Shown here one piece after another: positions 26,958 through 36,064 of a stretch of DNA of 64,000 bases. The notes beneath the pieces are model-generated. The model did not search any database and was not told where the DNA came from. It saw only the letters and a program-made list of their open reading frames with translations. A program made the position numbers and the translations under genes. The stretch's first letter is position 1. Every line of letters starts with the position of its first letter. The stretch is from the NCBI RefSeq assembly GCF_003544855.1, contig NZ_CP032101.1, positions 806,001 through 870,000 of the forward strand, read 5' to 3'. Source of the DNA: Malaciobacter marinus (GTDB lineage: Bacteria > Campylobacterota > Campylobacteria > Campylobacterales > Arcobacteraceae).

Positions 26958-27443
26958 ATGGAAAAAGAACCTATGACAAGAGATGGATATGAAAAAATTA
27001 CAGGAAATCTAGACTTCTTGAAATCAAAAGAGAGACCTCAAACTGTTATTGCCTTAGATGAAGCAAGACAATTAGGAGATTTAAAAGAAAATGCTGAGTA
27101 TCATGCTGCAAAAGATAAATTAAAATTAATTGATACACAAATCGCAGAATTAAGTAATATTATTAGTAAAGCAGTAATTATTGATCCCTCAACGCTACCA
27201 CATGATAAAGTTAGTTTTGGATCAACTGTTAGTTTAGTAGATGTTGATACAGAAGAAGAGTATACTTATACAATTGTTGGTGGAATAGAATCAAATGCAG
27301 AAAAAGGATTTATCTCTTTTAACTCACCTTTAGCAAAACAGCTAATGGGAAAAGAAGAAGGTGATGAACTTCAAGCTACACTTCCAGGAGGTGTTAGATC
27401 TTTTGAAGTATTAGAAGTTTATTTCAAGGAGATATCAATATAA
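26958..27443 (+). CDS. greA: Transcription elongation factor GreA
   Basis: 161 residues from the ATG at 26958, chosen because GGAG (26948-26951) is 6 nt upstream and because MEKEPM matches the family start; an ATG four codons earlier overlaps that ribosome binding site. The N-terminal coiled coil contains ARQLGDLKENAEYHAAKD (about residues 37-54), with the acidic tip that reaches the polymerase active site to stimulate RNA cleavage. The C-terminal FKBP-like domain has GDELQATLPGG. Its stop overlaps the argC start (TAATG). Confidence 0.95.
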   Translation: MEKEPMTRDGYEKITGNLDFLKSKERPQTVIALDEARQLGDLKENAEYHAAKDKLKLIDTQIAELSNIISKAVIIDPSTLPHDKVSFGSTVSLVDVDTEEEYTYTIVGGIESNAEKGFISFNSPLAKQLMGKEEGDELQATLPGGVRSFEVLEVYFKEISI

Positions 27444-28447
27444 TGAATGTAGCAATTATAGGAGCTAGTGGCTATACTGGCTTAGAATTAGTAAAAATAT
27501 TGATTACTCACTCAAAATTCAATATTTCATATATAGCTAACTCAACAGGAAATATAAATGTACAAGATTTGCATCCAAGTTTGCAAGGTCTAATTGATAT
27601 GCCTGTTGAAATAGCAAATGCAAAAGAAGTTGCAAAAGTTGCAAAACTTGCCTTTTTAGCACTACCTCATAAAACATCTATGTCTTTTGCAAAAGAGCTA
27701 CTAGATTTAGGTGTTAAAGTAGTTGATTTAAGTGCTGATTATAGATTAGAACTTGAAAATTATGAAAAACATTATTGCCCTCATGAAGATAAAGAGAATA
27801 TCTCAAGTGCAGTGTATGGCTTACCTGAGTATTATAAAAATCAATTAAAAGATGCAAACTTAGTTGCAAATCCTGGGTGTTATCCAACAGCTTCACTTTT
27901 AGCTTTGCTTCCTTTTGTTGATTATATTGATGAAAATAGTCCAATATTTATTGATGCTAAATCTGGAGTTACAGGGGCAGGTAAAAAGTTAAATGAGATA
28001 ACTCAATTTGCTCATATAAACGAAAATACTCATGCTTATAATCCTTTCAAGCATAGACATATGCCTGAAATTCAAGAAAAAGTTAAACTTCTTAAAGATA
28101 AAGATTTCAGTGTTAACTTTGTACCACATTTAATACCTGTTACAAGGGGAATGTTAGTTTCAGTTTATGCGAGCTTAAAAGAAGAAGTTGATGTGGAAGC
28201 TATATTAGAAAAAAGTTATAAAAATAGTGAATTTGTAAGAGTTAGAAATAGTGCTGTTGATATAAAATCAACAGCAGGAACAAATTTTTGTGATATTTTT
28301 GTAGCAAGAAATGGTAAAGCACTTTTTATTAACTCTTCAATTGATAATCTACTAAGAGGAGCATCTTCTCAAGCTGTTGTAAATGCAAATATTATGTGTG
28401 GCTTTGAAGAGGATGAAGGAATACCTAAAATTGCTTATGCACCTTAA
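27443..28447 (+). CDS. argC: N-acetyl-gamma-glutamyl-phosphate reductase
   Basis: 334 residues. The NADP loop is AIIGASGYTGLELVK (about residues 4-18), and the catalytic cysteine is in VANPGCYPTASLLALLP (about 140-156). GVTGAGKK and the HRHMPEI segment are also conserved. It makes N-acetylglutamate semialdehyde in arginine synthesis. It overlaps greA by 1 bp and the phosphoesterase gene by 11 bp, a compact operon. Confidence 0.96.
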   Translation: MNVAIIGASGYTGLELVKILITHSKFNISYIANSTGNINVQDLHPSLQGLIDMPVEIANAKEVAKVAKLAFLALPHKTSMSFAKELLDLGVKVVDLSADYRLELENYEKHYCPHEDKENISSAVYGLPEYYKNQLKDANLVANPGCYPTASLLALLPFVDYIDENSPIFIDAKSGVTGAGKKLNEITQFAHINENTHAYNPFKHRHMPEIQEKVKLLKDKDFSVNFVPHLIPVTRGMLVSVYASLKEEVDVEAILEKSYKNSEFVRVRNSAVDIKSTAGTNFCDIFVARNGKALFINSSIDNLLRGASSQAVVNANIMCGFEEDEGIPKIAYAP

Positions 28448-29135
28448 TATAAAGGATGGTGCAATCTTTGTAGCAGATTCGCACTACAATGAAAAGAATC
28501 AAGATTTTTTAATCTTTTTAGAAAAATTGAAATCTAAAAAGATTAAGACTGAACAACTTTTTTTAATGGGAGATATGTTTGATTTTATCTCATCTGAAAG
28601 TACTTATTTTGTAAAAAGAAATCAAAAACTTATTGATATAATAAATGAACTTGCAAAAGATATAAAAATAATATATTTAGAGGGAAATCATGATTACAAT
28701 ATGAAGCCTCTTTTTATAGATGTTTTAGTAGTAAAAAGAGAAGATCAACCTATTTTTATGAAGTATCAAAATAAAAAACTTGCACTTTCTCATGGAGATA
28801 ATTTTACTCCAAATTTATATAATATTTATTGTAAAATTATAAGAAACCATAAACTATTGAAGTTTTTAAACTCTATTGATTATAATAATTTTATTTCAAA
28901 GAAGATATATTATACTTTGATGAAGAAAAATATTTGTCATAATTTTACAGCTTTTGAAGAGTTAGCAAAAAAAAGAGTTGAAAATTTTGAAGCAGATATT
29001 ATTATTGAAGGTCACTTTCACCAAGGTAAAGAGTATGATTTTGGAAATAAAAGATATGTAAATGTACCTTCTCTTTGTTGTAGTAGTGAATATATGCTAG
29101 TAGAACAAAATATTTTTAAGAAAGTAAATTTATGA
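28437..29135 (+). CDS. Metallophosphoesterase, LpxH-like (UDP-2,3-diacylglucosamine diphosphatase)
   Basis: 232 residues. The calcineurin-like motifs are in order: VADSHYNEKN (D-x-H), MGDMFDF (G-D-x-x-D), YLEGNHDYNM (G-N-H-D), LSHGDNF and IIEGHFHQGKEY (G-H-x-H). This order and size fit LpxH-type enzymes that make lipid X for lipid A; other phosphoesterase activities remain possible. The ATG at 28437 overlaps the end of argC. Earlier ATGs in frame would add only a stretch read from argC codons. It overlaps the next gene by 4 bp. Confidence 0.8.
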   Translation: MHLNIKDGAIFVADSHYNEKNQDFLIFLEKLKSKKIKTEQLFLMGDMFDFISSESTYFVKRNQKLIDIINELAKDIKIIYLEGNHDYNMKPLFIDVLVVKREDQPIFMKYQNKKLALSHGDNFTPNLYNIYCKIIRNHKLLKFLNSIDYNNFISKKIYYTLMKKNICHNFTAFEELAKKRVENFEADIIIEGHFHQGKEYDFGNKRYVNVPSLCCSSEYMLVEQNIFKKVNL

Positions 29136-29659
29136 ATTTAGAGTTTTTATTTTTTATTATTGCAGTTATATTTTTATCAATACCTTTTATTTTTTATAAT
29201 AAAAGAAGAGCTACAAAGCTTCAAAATAAAAACCCAAAGATAAAAAATCATATTTATATAAGTCAAGTTGAATTACCTTTGAAAATAGAAAAATTGGATT
29301 TTGCAACAAATAGCAATATAGTAAGAAAGATATTTCATACTTTTGAAGTATTAGATATAAAAAGTTTAAATACAAAGCAATTAGAAAAAAAAGAGTGGCA
29401 TAGTTGGCAAATATCTATGTTACTTAATCTTTATAAAAATGACAAAGATTTTTTTATACCAAATAAAGAAAAGGTATTTCATAAAAATATACTTAACCTT
29501 GATAATAAATCATTAAATAGTTTTATTCAAACTATTTTATTAAAGTATAAAGCCAATGTTGATATAAAAGTTTCAAAAAATATTTTAAGTGATGATGTTA
29601 TTTGGACAAATAAAGAGATATCAATACTTTTTTATATTTTAACAACATACAAGCAATAA
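29132..29659 (+). CDS. Hypothetical protein with N-terminal membrane anchor
   Basis: 175 residues with one N-terminal membrane helix (about 3-20) followed by KRRA, so the rest is probably cytoplasmic. The soluble part is Lys/Asn-rich and helical with HSWQISMLLNLYKNDKDFF in the middle. It overlaps the phosphoesterase gene (ATGA) and precedes uvrB by 10 bp. I do not recognise a family. Confidence 0.7.
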   Translation: MNLEFLFFIIAVIFLSIPFIFYNKRRATKLQNKNPKIKNHIYISQVELPLKIEKLDFATNSNIVRKIFHTFEVLDIKSLNTKQLEKKEWHSWQISMLLNLYKNDKDFFIPNKEKVFHKNILNLDNKSLNSFIQTILLKYKANVDIKVSKNILSDDVIWTNKEISILFYILTTYKQ

Positions 29660-29669
29660 AGGATAGATT

Positions 29670-31643
29670 ATCGCAAAGTTTAAAGTAGTAAGTGAGTATG
29701 AACCAGCAGGAGATCAACCACAAGCAATAAAAGCTTTAAGTGATTCAATAATTAAAGGTGAAAAATATAATACTCTTCTTGGTGTAACAGGAAGTGGAAA
29801 AACTTATACAATGGCAAAAGTTATTGAAAAAACTCAAAAGCCAACTTTGATTATGACACATAATAAAACACTTGCCGCACAACTATATTCAGAATTTAAA
29901 GCATTTTTTCCAAATAATCATGTGGAGTATTTCATCTCTTATTATGATTATTATCAACCAGAAGCTTATATCCCAAGAAGTGATTTATTTATTGAAAAGG
30001 ATTCTTCAATAAATGAGGAATTAGAAAGATTAAGACTTAGTGCAACTGCGTCACTTTTATCTTTTGATGATGTTATTGTAATTGCTTCTGTTTCTGCAAA
30101 TTACGGTTTAGGTAATCCAGAAGAGTATAAAGCAATGGTTCAAAGAATTGAAGTTGGTTTTGAATATTCTCAAAAAAAGTTTTTATTAAAACTTGTAGAG
30201 ATGGGTTATAAAAGAAATGATAAGTTCTTTGATAGGGCAGATTTTAGAGTAAATGGAGATGTAATTGATATTTTTCCTGCATATTTTGAGGATGAATTTA
30301 TAAGAGTTGAGTTCTTTGGTGATGAAGTTGAAACAATTAGTAAGCATGAATATTTAACTAACACAAGAATAAAAGAGTTAGATGAAGTAATAATCTATTC
30401 TGTTAATCCTTTTGTTGTTTCAAATGACAAATTAGCAGTTGCAGTAAAACAAATAGAAGAAGAGTTAAAGCAAAGACTTGAGTTTTTCAAACAAGAAGAT
30501 AAACAAGTGGAGTATCAAAGATTAAAACAAAGAGTTGAATTTGATTTAGAGATGATTGAAAGTACAGGTATGTGTAAAGGAATTGAAAACTATGCAAGGC
30601 ATCTTACTGGACAAAAACCAGAAGAAACGCCTTACTCTTTAATAAGCTATTTTGAACAAATGAAAGAAGAGTTTTTATTAATTGTTGATGAATCACATGT
30701 ATCTTTACCACAATTTAGAGGAATGCACGCAGCTGATAGAAGTAGAAAAGAAGTACTTGTAGAGTATGGTTTTAGATTACCAAGTGCACTTGATAATAGA
30801 CCTTTAAAATTTGATGAATTTATAAATAAAGCACCACACTTTGTTTTTGTAAGTGCTACTCCAAATGAATTAGAACTTGAAAAAAGTGCAGTAGTGGCTG
30901 AACAAATTATTAGACCAACAGGTCTTTTAGACCCAGTTATTGAAATCATGGATAGTGAGTATCAAGTTGAAAAACTTTATGATGAAATAAAAAGAGTTGT
31001 TGAAAAAAATGAAAGAGTTTTAGTAACAGTTTTAACTAAAAAAATGGCAGAAGAGCTAGCTTCTTATTATTCTGATTTGGGAATAAAAGTAAAATATATG
31101 CATAGTGAAATTGATGCAATTGAAAGAAATCAAATTATTAGAGAATTAAGACTTGGAGAGTTTGATGTGCTTATTGGAATCAATCTTTTAAGAGAAGGTC
31201 TTGATATTCCTGAAACTTCATTAGTTGCTATATTAGATGCAGATAAAGAAGGTTTTTTAAGAAGTAAAACTTCACTTATTCAAACAATGGGTAGAGGTGC
31301 TAGAAATGAAAATGGTAGAGTAATTCTTTTTGCTAAAAGAGTAACTGGATCTATGCAGTTTGCAATAGATGAAACAAATAGAAGAAGAAAAATTCAGCAA
31401 GAACATAACAAAAAACATAATATTACACCAAAATCAACAAAAAGAAAACTTGATCAAAATCTAAAACTTGAAGAGTATGATGACTTGGCTTGGAAGAAAC
31501 AAAAATTAGATAAAATGCCAGCAAGTGAAAAGAAAAAATTATTGCTTGAATTAAATAAAAAAATGAAAAAAGCTTCAAGTGATTTAAATTTTGAGGAAGC
31601 AATTAGATTAAGAGATGAAATAGATAAAATTAAAAAACTTTAA
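29670..31643 (+). CDS. uvrB: Excinuclease ABC subunit UvrB (non-canonical ATC start)
   Basis: 657 residues if started at ATC 29670. The first ATG in frame (29811) comes after the Walker A loop [11 protein letters not shown] and would delete it, so translation must begin upstream. A TAG at 29664 bounds the frame, leaving only ATT (29667) or ATC (29670); AAAGGA (29658-29663) is exactly 6 nt before ATC, giving [11 protein letters not shown] after the initiator. The beta-hairpin [12 protein letters not shown], helicase motifs DESHVSLPQ and QTMGRGARN, and the C-terminal UVR motif ([12 protein letters not shown]) are present. It verifies damage in nucleotide excision repair with UvrA and UvrC. Confidence 0.95.
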   Translation: MAKFKVVSEYEPAGDQPQAIKALSDSIIKGEKYNTLLGVTGSGKTYTMAKVIEKTQKPTLIMTHNKTLAAQLYSEFKAFFPNNHVEYFISYYDYYQPEAYIPRSDLFIEKDSSINEELERLRLSATASLLSFDDVIVIASVSANYGLGNPEEYKAMVQRIEVGFEYSQKKFLLKLVEMGYKRNDKFFDRADFRVNGDVIDIFPAYFEDEFIRVEFFGDEVETISKHEYLTNTRIKELDEVIIYSVNPFVVSNDKLAVAVKQIEEELKQRLEFFKQEDKQVEYQRLKQRVEFDLEMIESTGMCKGIENYARHLTGQKPEETPYSLISYFEQMKEEFLLIVDESHVSLPQFRGMHAADRSRKEVLVEYGFRLPSALDNRPLKFDEFINKAPHFVFVSATPNELELEKSAVVAEQIIRPTGLLDPVIEIMDSEYQVEKLYDEIKRVVEKNERVLVTVLTKKMAEELASYYSDLGIKVKYMHSEIDAIERNQIIRELRLGEFDVLIGINLLREGLDIPETSLVAILDADKEGFLRSKTSLIQTMGRGARNENGRVILFAKRVTGSMQFAIDETNRRRKIQQEHNKKHNITPKSTKRKLDQNLKLEEYDDLAWKKQKLDKMPASEKKKLLLELNKKMKKASSDLNFEEAIRLRDEIDKIKKL

Positions 31644-31667
31644 AGGCTTATTTTGAAATAAGCTTTT
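31642..31667. terminator. Bidirectional terminator between uvrB and the CHASE2 cyclase gene
   Basis: GCTTATTT and AAATAAGC form an 8-bp stem around TG, extended by AAA/TTT and one G-T pair; T runs flank it on both strands. It contains the stop codon of the cyclase gene. Confidence 0.72.
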
Positions 31668-33813
31668 TATTTATTATAGTAACAGGAGAAAAAAAGCTTG
31701 TATTCATTAAGCATTTTTTACATCTTTTAATATGAAAACTTATAGCATAAGTATTTAAGTTGCTATTTTTATTTTCTAGTTTTTGGAAAATATCTAAGGC
31801 TTTTTGAAACTCTTTTTTATAATAAAACCCTAAAGCCTTTTCAAAAGAATCTATTTGGATTTGTTCTTCTTGTGTTGGCTTTCCTTCTTTGAAAACTTCA
31901 TAAATATTAAAAGCACCTTTTATTGTATCTTCTATAGAAATAGTATCAAGAAGTCTGATTGTGTAATCTTTTTTTAATGCAATTTTTACACTTTGTGAAA
32001 TAATACAAGAGGTTTTATAAATCTTACAAGCTTGTTCTAAAATTGAAGCTTTATTTACTTCACTTCCAAGTGCTGTATAATCATTTCTATCATCTGCTCC
32101 CATTTCTCCAACATAAGCTTTTCCACTATTTATTCCTATTCTAATTTTTATTTTTAAAGGTGAATTTTCTTCATAGTTTTTATTTATTTCTTCTAAGGCT
32201 TTTAGTTGCTCAAGTGCAGATGTTAATGCGAGGTCTTGATGATTATTTACACTAAAAGGAGCATTCCAATAAGCCATAATAGAATCACCTATAAACTTAT
32301 CAACAGTACCTTTATTTTTCATAATGATTTTAGTCATTGGATTCATATATTTATTTAAATATTTTGTTAGTTTTTCAGGATCATTGATTTGATTGGTAAT
32401 TTGTGAAAAACCTATAATATCACTAAAAAAAATAGTAATATCTTTTTGTTTTGTTCTTAAATAATGATTATTTTCATCTTTTAATATATCATTCATTACA
32501 TTACTTGATACTTTAGCTGCAAACTTTTTTTTCAATAATATTAGCTCTTTTGTTTTTTTTATAAAAATTATTGTAGTTGTGCAAATAAAAGCAATAATTA
32601 AAGAAATTAAAATAAAGGCACTATTTATTATTATATTTTCAATATAAAAAAAGTAGAAAATACCAAAGCTTATAAAAAATAGTAACAATAAACTTATATA
32701 TGAGCTAAATAAAAGTTTATTGAAAAAAAGAGTTAAAAAAAGTGAAGCAAAAATAATAAAAATTGTTGCACTTATAAAATTATCTTGCCAATTTACATTT
32801 ATAAAAAAATCCTTGTTTAAAATATTTTCTATTATTGTTGCATGAATTTGTGTACTTGATAGTTTTTTATCTACTAATGTGTTATTTAAATTTACTACAT
32901 CTAAGGCTGAATTTCCCAATAAGACTATTTTATTATTAAAAATAGTTTTATCATAATTTTTATTTAAAATATTTATAGCTGATATGGTTTTAAAATAGTT
33001 ACTTTTATAATAACTTAAACTTAAAGATGCTTTTTTATCTACACTAATATTTAAATCATCAAGTTGTATTTCATGATATGAATTATCAACTTTTTTAATA
33101 GAGATATCTTTATTATCTTTTAGGGTTCGTATTACTTCTAATGCAAAAGATGGATAAAGCTCATTTTCATATTTTATTATTAAAGGTACATTCGTCAAAA
33201 TAGAGGAGTTACTATTTATAATATTTAAAAAGCCAGTTGAATAAGCACTACTTTGAAGTAAATCAATATTCATATTAATATTATTTGCTTCTAAAATATT
33301 CATATCATCAATTTTTGTTTTTTTTAAAATTTTTAAACTATATGGTTTTTGTGCTATTTTTTGTTTAAAAGAGTTATTAAAAAAGTGATATCCTAAAATT
33401 ATTGGTTTTGAAGAGTTTTTAATGGCTTTTGAAAAAAGTTCATCATAATTAGGAAGTTGTTTGTCAATTTTTAAATTAAGGGTTTTAATTACATTAAAAG
33501 GAGAATTTATATCTTCTTTTGAAAACAAAATATCAACACCAATTACTTTTAGATTTGTTTTTTGTAATTCATATATTAAATTAGCAAAAAGATCTCTTCT
33601 CCAAGGCCATTGTGAAGTTTGACTTATACTTTTATCATCAATATCTACAATTATTATATTTTTACTTTGCTGTGTCTTATTTTTATGCTTTAATAAAAAG
33701 CTTTTTATTTGATTGTCAAGACTTGACAATAAATTAGGATAACTTTTAAAAGTAAAAAATATAGAGCAAAAAACAATGATAAAAATTGCTAAGTATTTAA
33801 ATAAAGCCTTCAT
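31648..33813 (-). CDS. CHASE2-domain class III nucleotide cyclase (catalytic Arg missing)
   Basis: 721 residues: one N-terminal membrane helix, a periplasmic CHASE2 sensor (about 30-340, with DIDDKSISQTSQWPWRRDLF and GVDILFS), three membrane helices (about 345-415), and a class III cyclase domain (about 455-640). Metal-binding aspartates are in TIFFSDIIGFS and FIGDSIMAYW, the adenine-selecting Lys in VDKFIGD and the Asp in NDYTALG, so ATP would be the substrate. The transition-state Arg normally four residues after the Asn (V-N-x-A-S-R) is replaced by Ile (EVNKASILEQ). Activity is therefore uncertain. It is divergent from a FecR-domain gene, a common partner of CHASE2 cyclases. Confidence 0.9.
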   Translation of the reverse strand: MKALFKYLAIFIIVFCSIFFTFKSYPNLLSSLDNQIKSFLLKHKNKTQQSKNIIIVDIDDKSISQTSQWPWRRDLFANLIYELQKTNLKVIGVDILFSKEDINSPFNVIKTLNLKIDKQLPNYDELFSKAIKNSSKPIILGYHFFNNSFKQKIAQKPYSLKILKKTKIDDMNILEANNINMNIDLLQSSAYSTGFLNIINSNSSILTNVPLIIKYENELYPSFALEVIRTLKDNKDISIKKVDNSYHEIQLDDLNISVDKKASLSLSYYKSNYFKTISAINILNKNYDKTIFNNKIVLLGNSALDVVNLNNTLVDKKLSSTQIHATIIENILNKDFFINVNWQDNFISATIFIIFASLFLTLFFNKLLFSSYISLLLLFFISFGIFYFFYIENIIINSAFILISLIIAFICTTTIIFIKKTKELILLKKKFAAKVSSNVMNDILKDENNHYLRTKQKDITIFFSDIIGFSQITNQINDPEKLTKYLNKYMNPMTKIIMKNKGTVDKFIGDSIMAYWNAPFSVNNHQDLALTSALEQLKALEEINKNYEENSPLKIKIRIGINSGKAYVGEMGADDRNDYTALGSEVNKASILEQACKIYKTSCIISQSVKIALKKDYTIRLLDTISIEDTIKGAFNIYEVFKEGKPTQEEQIQIDSFEKALGFYYKKEFQKALDIFQKLENKNSNLNTYAISFHIKRCKKCLMNTSFFSPVTIINKKLISK

Positions 33814-33873
33814 AGGTTAAATGTTAGCTAAAAAATGTTAACATAATAATAAATAATAAACAAGGATAGATTT

Positions 33874-34293
33874 TTGAAAGCTTTAATACTAGTACTATTT
33901 TTTGCATTATTATCTTTTGCAAATGATATTGCAACTGTTGAAAAAGTAGTTCTTGATGATAGTAAAAATCAAGGAGCATTAGTACAAAGAGGAAAAGATA
34001 TATTGCCTATAATTAGTGCTGGGTTTAAGATTAAAAAAAGTGATATTATAAAGACATTTGATGATTCAAAAGTAAAAATTAGATTTATTGATAATACCAT
34101 AGTTTATGTAGGAGTAAAAACGATATTTGAGATATCAGAATACTTTTATGATAGAAAAAACAAAGAAAATAATGAAATACATTTTAAAATAAAAACAGGA
34201 AGTTATAAAATAAAAACAGGAGATATTGAAAAACTTGCACCTAAAAAGTTTAAAATCCAAACTGATAATTTTATAATAGGAATTAACAAATGA
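33874..34293 (+). CDS. FecR-domain periplasmic protein
   Basis: 139 residues with a signal peptide (MKALILVLFFALLSFA). The mature part has the FecR-type beta pattern: ILPIISAGFKIKKSDIIKT, DDSKVKIRFIDNTIVYVG and a C-terminal GSYKIKTGDIEKLAP. It has no FecR N-terminal sigma-regulating domain, so it is a stand-alone sensor or ligand-binding module. It starts with TTG after AAGGA at 7 nt. Divergence from the CHASE2 cyclase gene and overlap with the next gene suggest one sensory unit. Confidence 0.75.
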   Translation: MKALILVLFFALLSFANDIATVEKVVLDDSKNQGALVQRGKDILPIISAGFKIKKSDIIKTFDDSKVKIRFIDNTIVYVGVKTIFEISEYFYDRKNKENNEIHFKIKTGSYKIKTGDIEKLAPKKFKIQTDNFIIGINK

Positions 34294-34739
34294 AAAGTCT
34301 ATTTTTAATAATTTGCTTATTTTCTTTTGCTAATAGTTCAATTATTGTTGGTAATCAAAGTAAAGTTTCTAGTTTAAGTGGTGATATTAAGGTTAGTTCA
34401 CAAAATTCAAATATTACAAAAAACTTAAGCCTTGCACAAGTAGTTGAAATTAAACAAGATGGTAAGCTAAGTGAAGTTAGAATTCTAAAAAAAGGTGAAC
34501 TTAAAGATATTTTGAAACTTACTTCAACAACTGATTTAAGTAAAAAAATAGATATAAAAGTAGGACTTTTTAATAAAAATGATGCATTAAAAACTTATGA
34601 GGGATTATTGAATTATTTTAATAAAGAAGAGATTATAATAACAAAAAAAGATGAAAACTATTTAATAAGACTAGAAGATATAAACTATGCTTATGCAAAA
34701 AAAATCTTTTCTAAAATAAAAAAGTATTTAAGGAAATAG
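34290..34739 (+). CDS. Secreted protein with possible SPOR-like C-terminal repeat
   Basis: 149 residues with a signal peptide (MKSLFLIICLFSFANSS). The C-terminal half reads IDIKVGLFNKNDALKTYEGL and YLIRLEDINYAYAKKIFSKI, the two-repeat pattern of SPOR domains (V-G-x-F ... A ... L, then a second strand and helix). This is a weak resemblance. It overlaps the FecR gene by 4 bp and abuts nth, so it is part of the same transcript. Confidence 0.6.
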   Translation: MKSLFLIICLFSFANSSIIVGNQSKVSSLSGDIKVSSQNSNITKNLSLAQVVEIKQDGKLSEVRILKKGELKDILKLTSTTDLSKKIDIKVGLFNKNDALKTYEGLLNYFNKEEIIITKKDENYLIRLEDINYAYAKKIFSKIKKYLRK

Positions 34740-35384
34740 ATGAAAAAAGCTACAAAAGCTGAAATTCAAATAATAAAAGAGGCATTTCAAGAAAATTTCA
34801 ATGATGCAGTAACTGAATTGAATTATAAAAATGATTATGAATTATTAATTGCAATTATTCTAAGTGCCCAATGTACAGATAAAAGAGTAAATATAATAAC
34901 TCCTGCACTATTTGAAAAATATCCAGATGTATTTTCATTAGCAGATGCAAAAATAGAAGAAGTAAAAGAGCTTTTAAAATCGTGTTCTTTTTTTAACAAT
35001 AAAGCAAAAAACATTATAAAAATGGCACAAAGTGTTATTTTAGATTATGATGGTGATATTCCTCATAATGAAAAGGAGCTAATAAAACTAGCAGGAGTTG
35101 GAAATAAAACAGCAAATGTATTTATGATTGAGTATGCAGGAGCAAATTTAATGGCTGTAGATACTCATGTTTTTAGAGTCTCTCATAGGCTTGGACTTTC
35201 ATATGAGAAAACAGTTGAGAAAACAGAAGTAGAATTAGTAAAAAAGTTAAAAGACGATTTACATATTTTTCATCAAGCAATGGTACTTTTTGGAAGATAC
35301 ACATGCAAAGCTATAAATCCTGATTGTAATAATTGTCTTTTCCCTCAAGTTTGTAAAACAACAAAATCTTTTAAACCTGCATAA
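34740..35384 (+). CDS. nth: Endonuclease III
   Basis: 214 residues. The helix-hairpin-helix is LIKLAGVGNKTANVFM with the catalytic Lys, followed by AVDTHVFRVSHRLGL with the catalytic Asp. The C-terminal [4Fe-4S] motif is CKAINPDCNNCLFPQVC (C-x6-C-x2-C-x5-C). It removes oxidised pyrimidines and nicks at abasic sites. The gene starts at the base after the stop of the preceding gene. It is a client of the Fe-S assembly systems encoded in this window. Confidence 0.96.
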   Translation: MKKATKAEIQIIKEAFQENFNDAVTELNYKNDYELLIAIILSAQCTDKRVNIITPALFEKYPDVFSLADAKIEEVKELLKSCSFFNNKAKNIIKMAQSVILDYDGDIPHNEKELIKLAGVGNKTANVFMIEYAGANLMAVDTHVFRVSHRLGLSYEKTVEKTEVELVKKLKDDLHIFHQAMVLFGRYTCKAINPDCNNCLFPQVCKTTKSFKPA

Positions 35385-35460
35385 AGTAATTAGTTTTATT
35401 TATTTATATTAGTTTTTCTTTTTGTTTGTTATTGTATAAATAAATAATAAGGAGGCTAGT

Positions 35461-35742
35461 ATGTCAAGAGAAGCTATAAAAGTAAAAGAGTTTAAAATCT
35501 CTCAAACGAAAACTGGTTTAATTGAAGTATTTCACGTAGAAAAACCTTATGGTGAGTCTAGTTATCCAGTATTTAGAGTTGAAGTTACAAATGAATTGGG
35601 TGAAAAAAGTGCTATAGAATTGCCTTATGCAAATTTAAAAGAGCTAATAAGTGCAATTGAAGAATCAAAAAATGTTTGCCATGAAATTCCACATACATTT
35701 CCACATGATGAACTTGCAGCAGGTGTAGGAGGAGGGCAGTAG
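35461..35742 (+). CDS. Conserved hypothetical protein (93 aa) with consensus ribosome binding site
   Basis: 93 residues, small soluble alpha/beta pattern, with a C-terminal tail HTFPHDELAAGVGGGQ that includes Gly-rich and His residues. AAGGAGG lies 5 nt before the ATG and a TATAAA at 35435-35440 could be its -10, so it may be strongly expressed. I do not recognise a family. It converges on the small gene at 35750. Confidence 0.75.
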   Translation: MSREAIKVKEFKISQTKTGLIEVFHVEKPYGESSYPVFRVEVTNELGEKSAIELPYANLKELISAIEESKNVCHEIPHTFPHDELAAGVGGGQ

Positions 35743-35765
35743 TAAAATACTACTTCAAGCCCTTC
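35732..35765. terminator. Bidirectional terminator after the 93-aa gene
   Basis: AGTAGT and ACTACT around AAAAT form the inner stem, extended by GGGC/GCCC across a small bulge. It spans the stop codons of both convergent genes; T-rich sequence follows. Confidence 0.55.
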
Positions 35766-35962
35766 TTTAATCTTTGTTTGAACTCATCTTTAGATAGATA
35801 TTTACTTGTTGAAGTAAGTGTAGAGTGCTTATCTTGAGTATTTAAGAATTTTTTTGATTCATCAATTTTTAGATTTTTTATCATTCCACTTTTTAAACTT
35901 TTAAGTATTGTAAGAATATTGTTTAAGTTTTTAGTGTCAACTTCAAAAGATATTTTTGCCAT
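35750..35962 (-). CDS. Hypothetical protein (70 aa)
   Basis: 70 residues, basic, with an N-terminal beta-alpha segment (KISFEVDTKNLNNILTIL) and a Lys-rich C-terminal helix (SKDEFKQRLKKGLK). A GAGAG motif is 6 nt before the ATG, and a TATAAT (minus strand, 35984-35989) gives a plausible promoter. No family is recognised. Confidence 0.6.
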   Translation of the reverse strand: MAKISFEVDTKNLNNILTILKSLKSGMIKNLKIDESKKFLNTQDKHSTLTSTSKYLSKDEFKQRLKKGLK

Positions 35963-36064
35963 TATTTCTCTCTTTTTTCTTCTATTATATCAAAAAATGA
36001 TTTTACTATTTAACTTTTAATTAACACATCAAAGCTAATATTTGAAAAAATTTAAAGGATGAGT

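Noticed and set aside
29811-31643. uvrB as a truncated pseudogene lacking Walker A
   Set aside because: The Walker A codons are intact upstream in the same frame; only the start codon is unusual.
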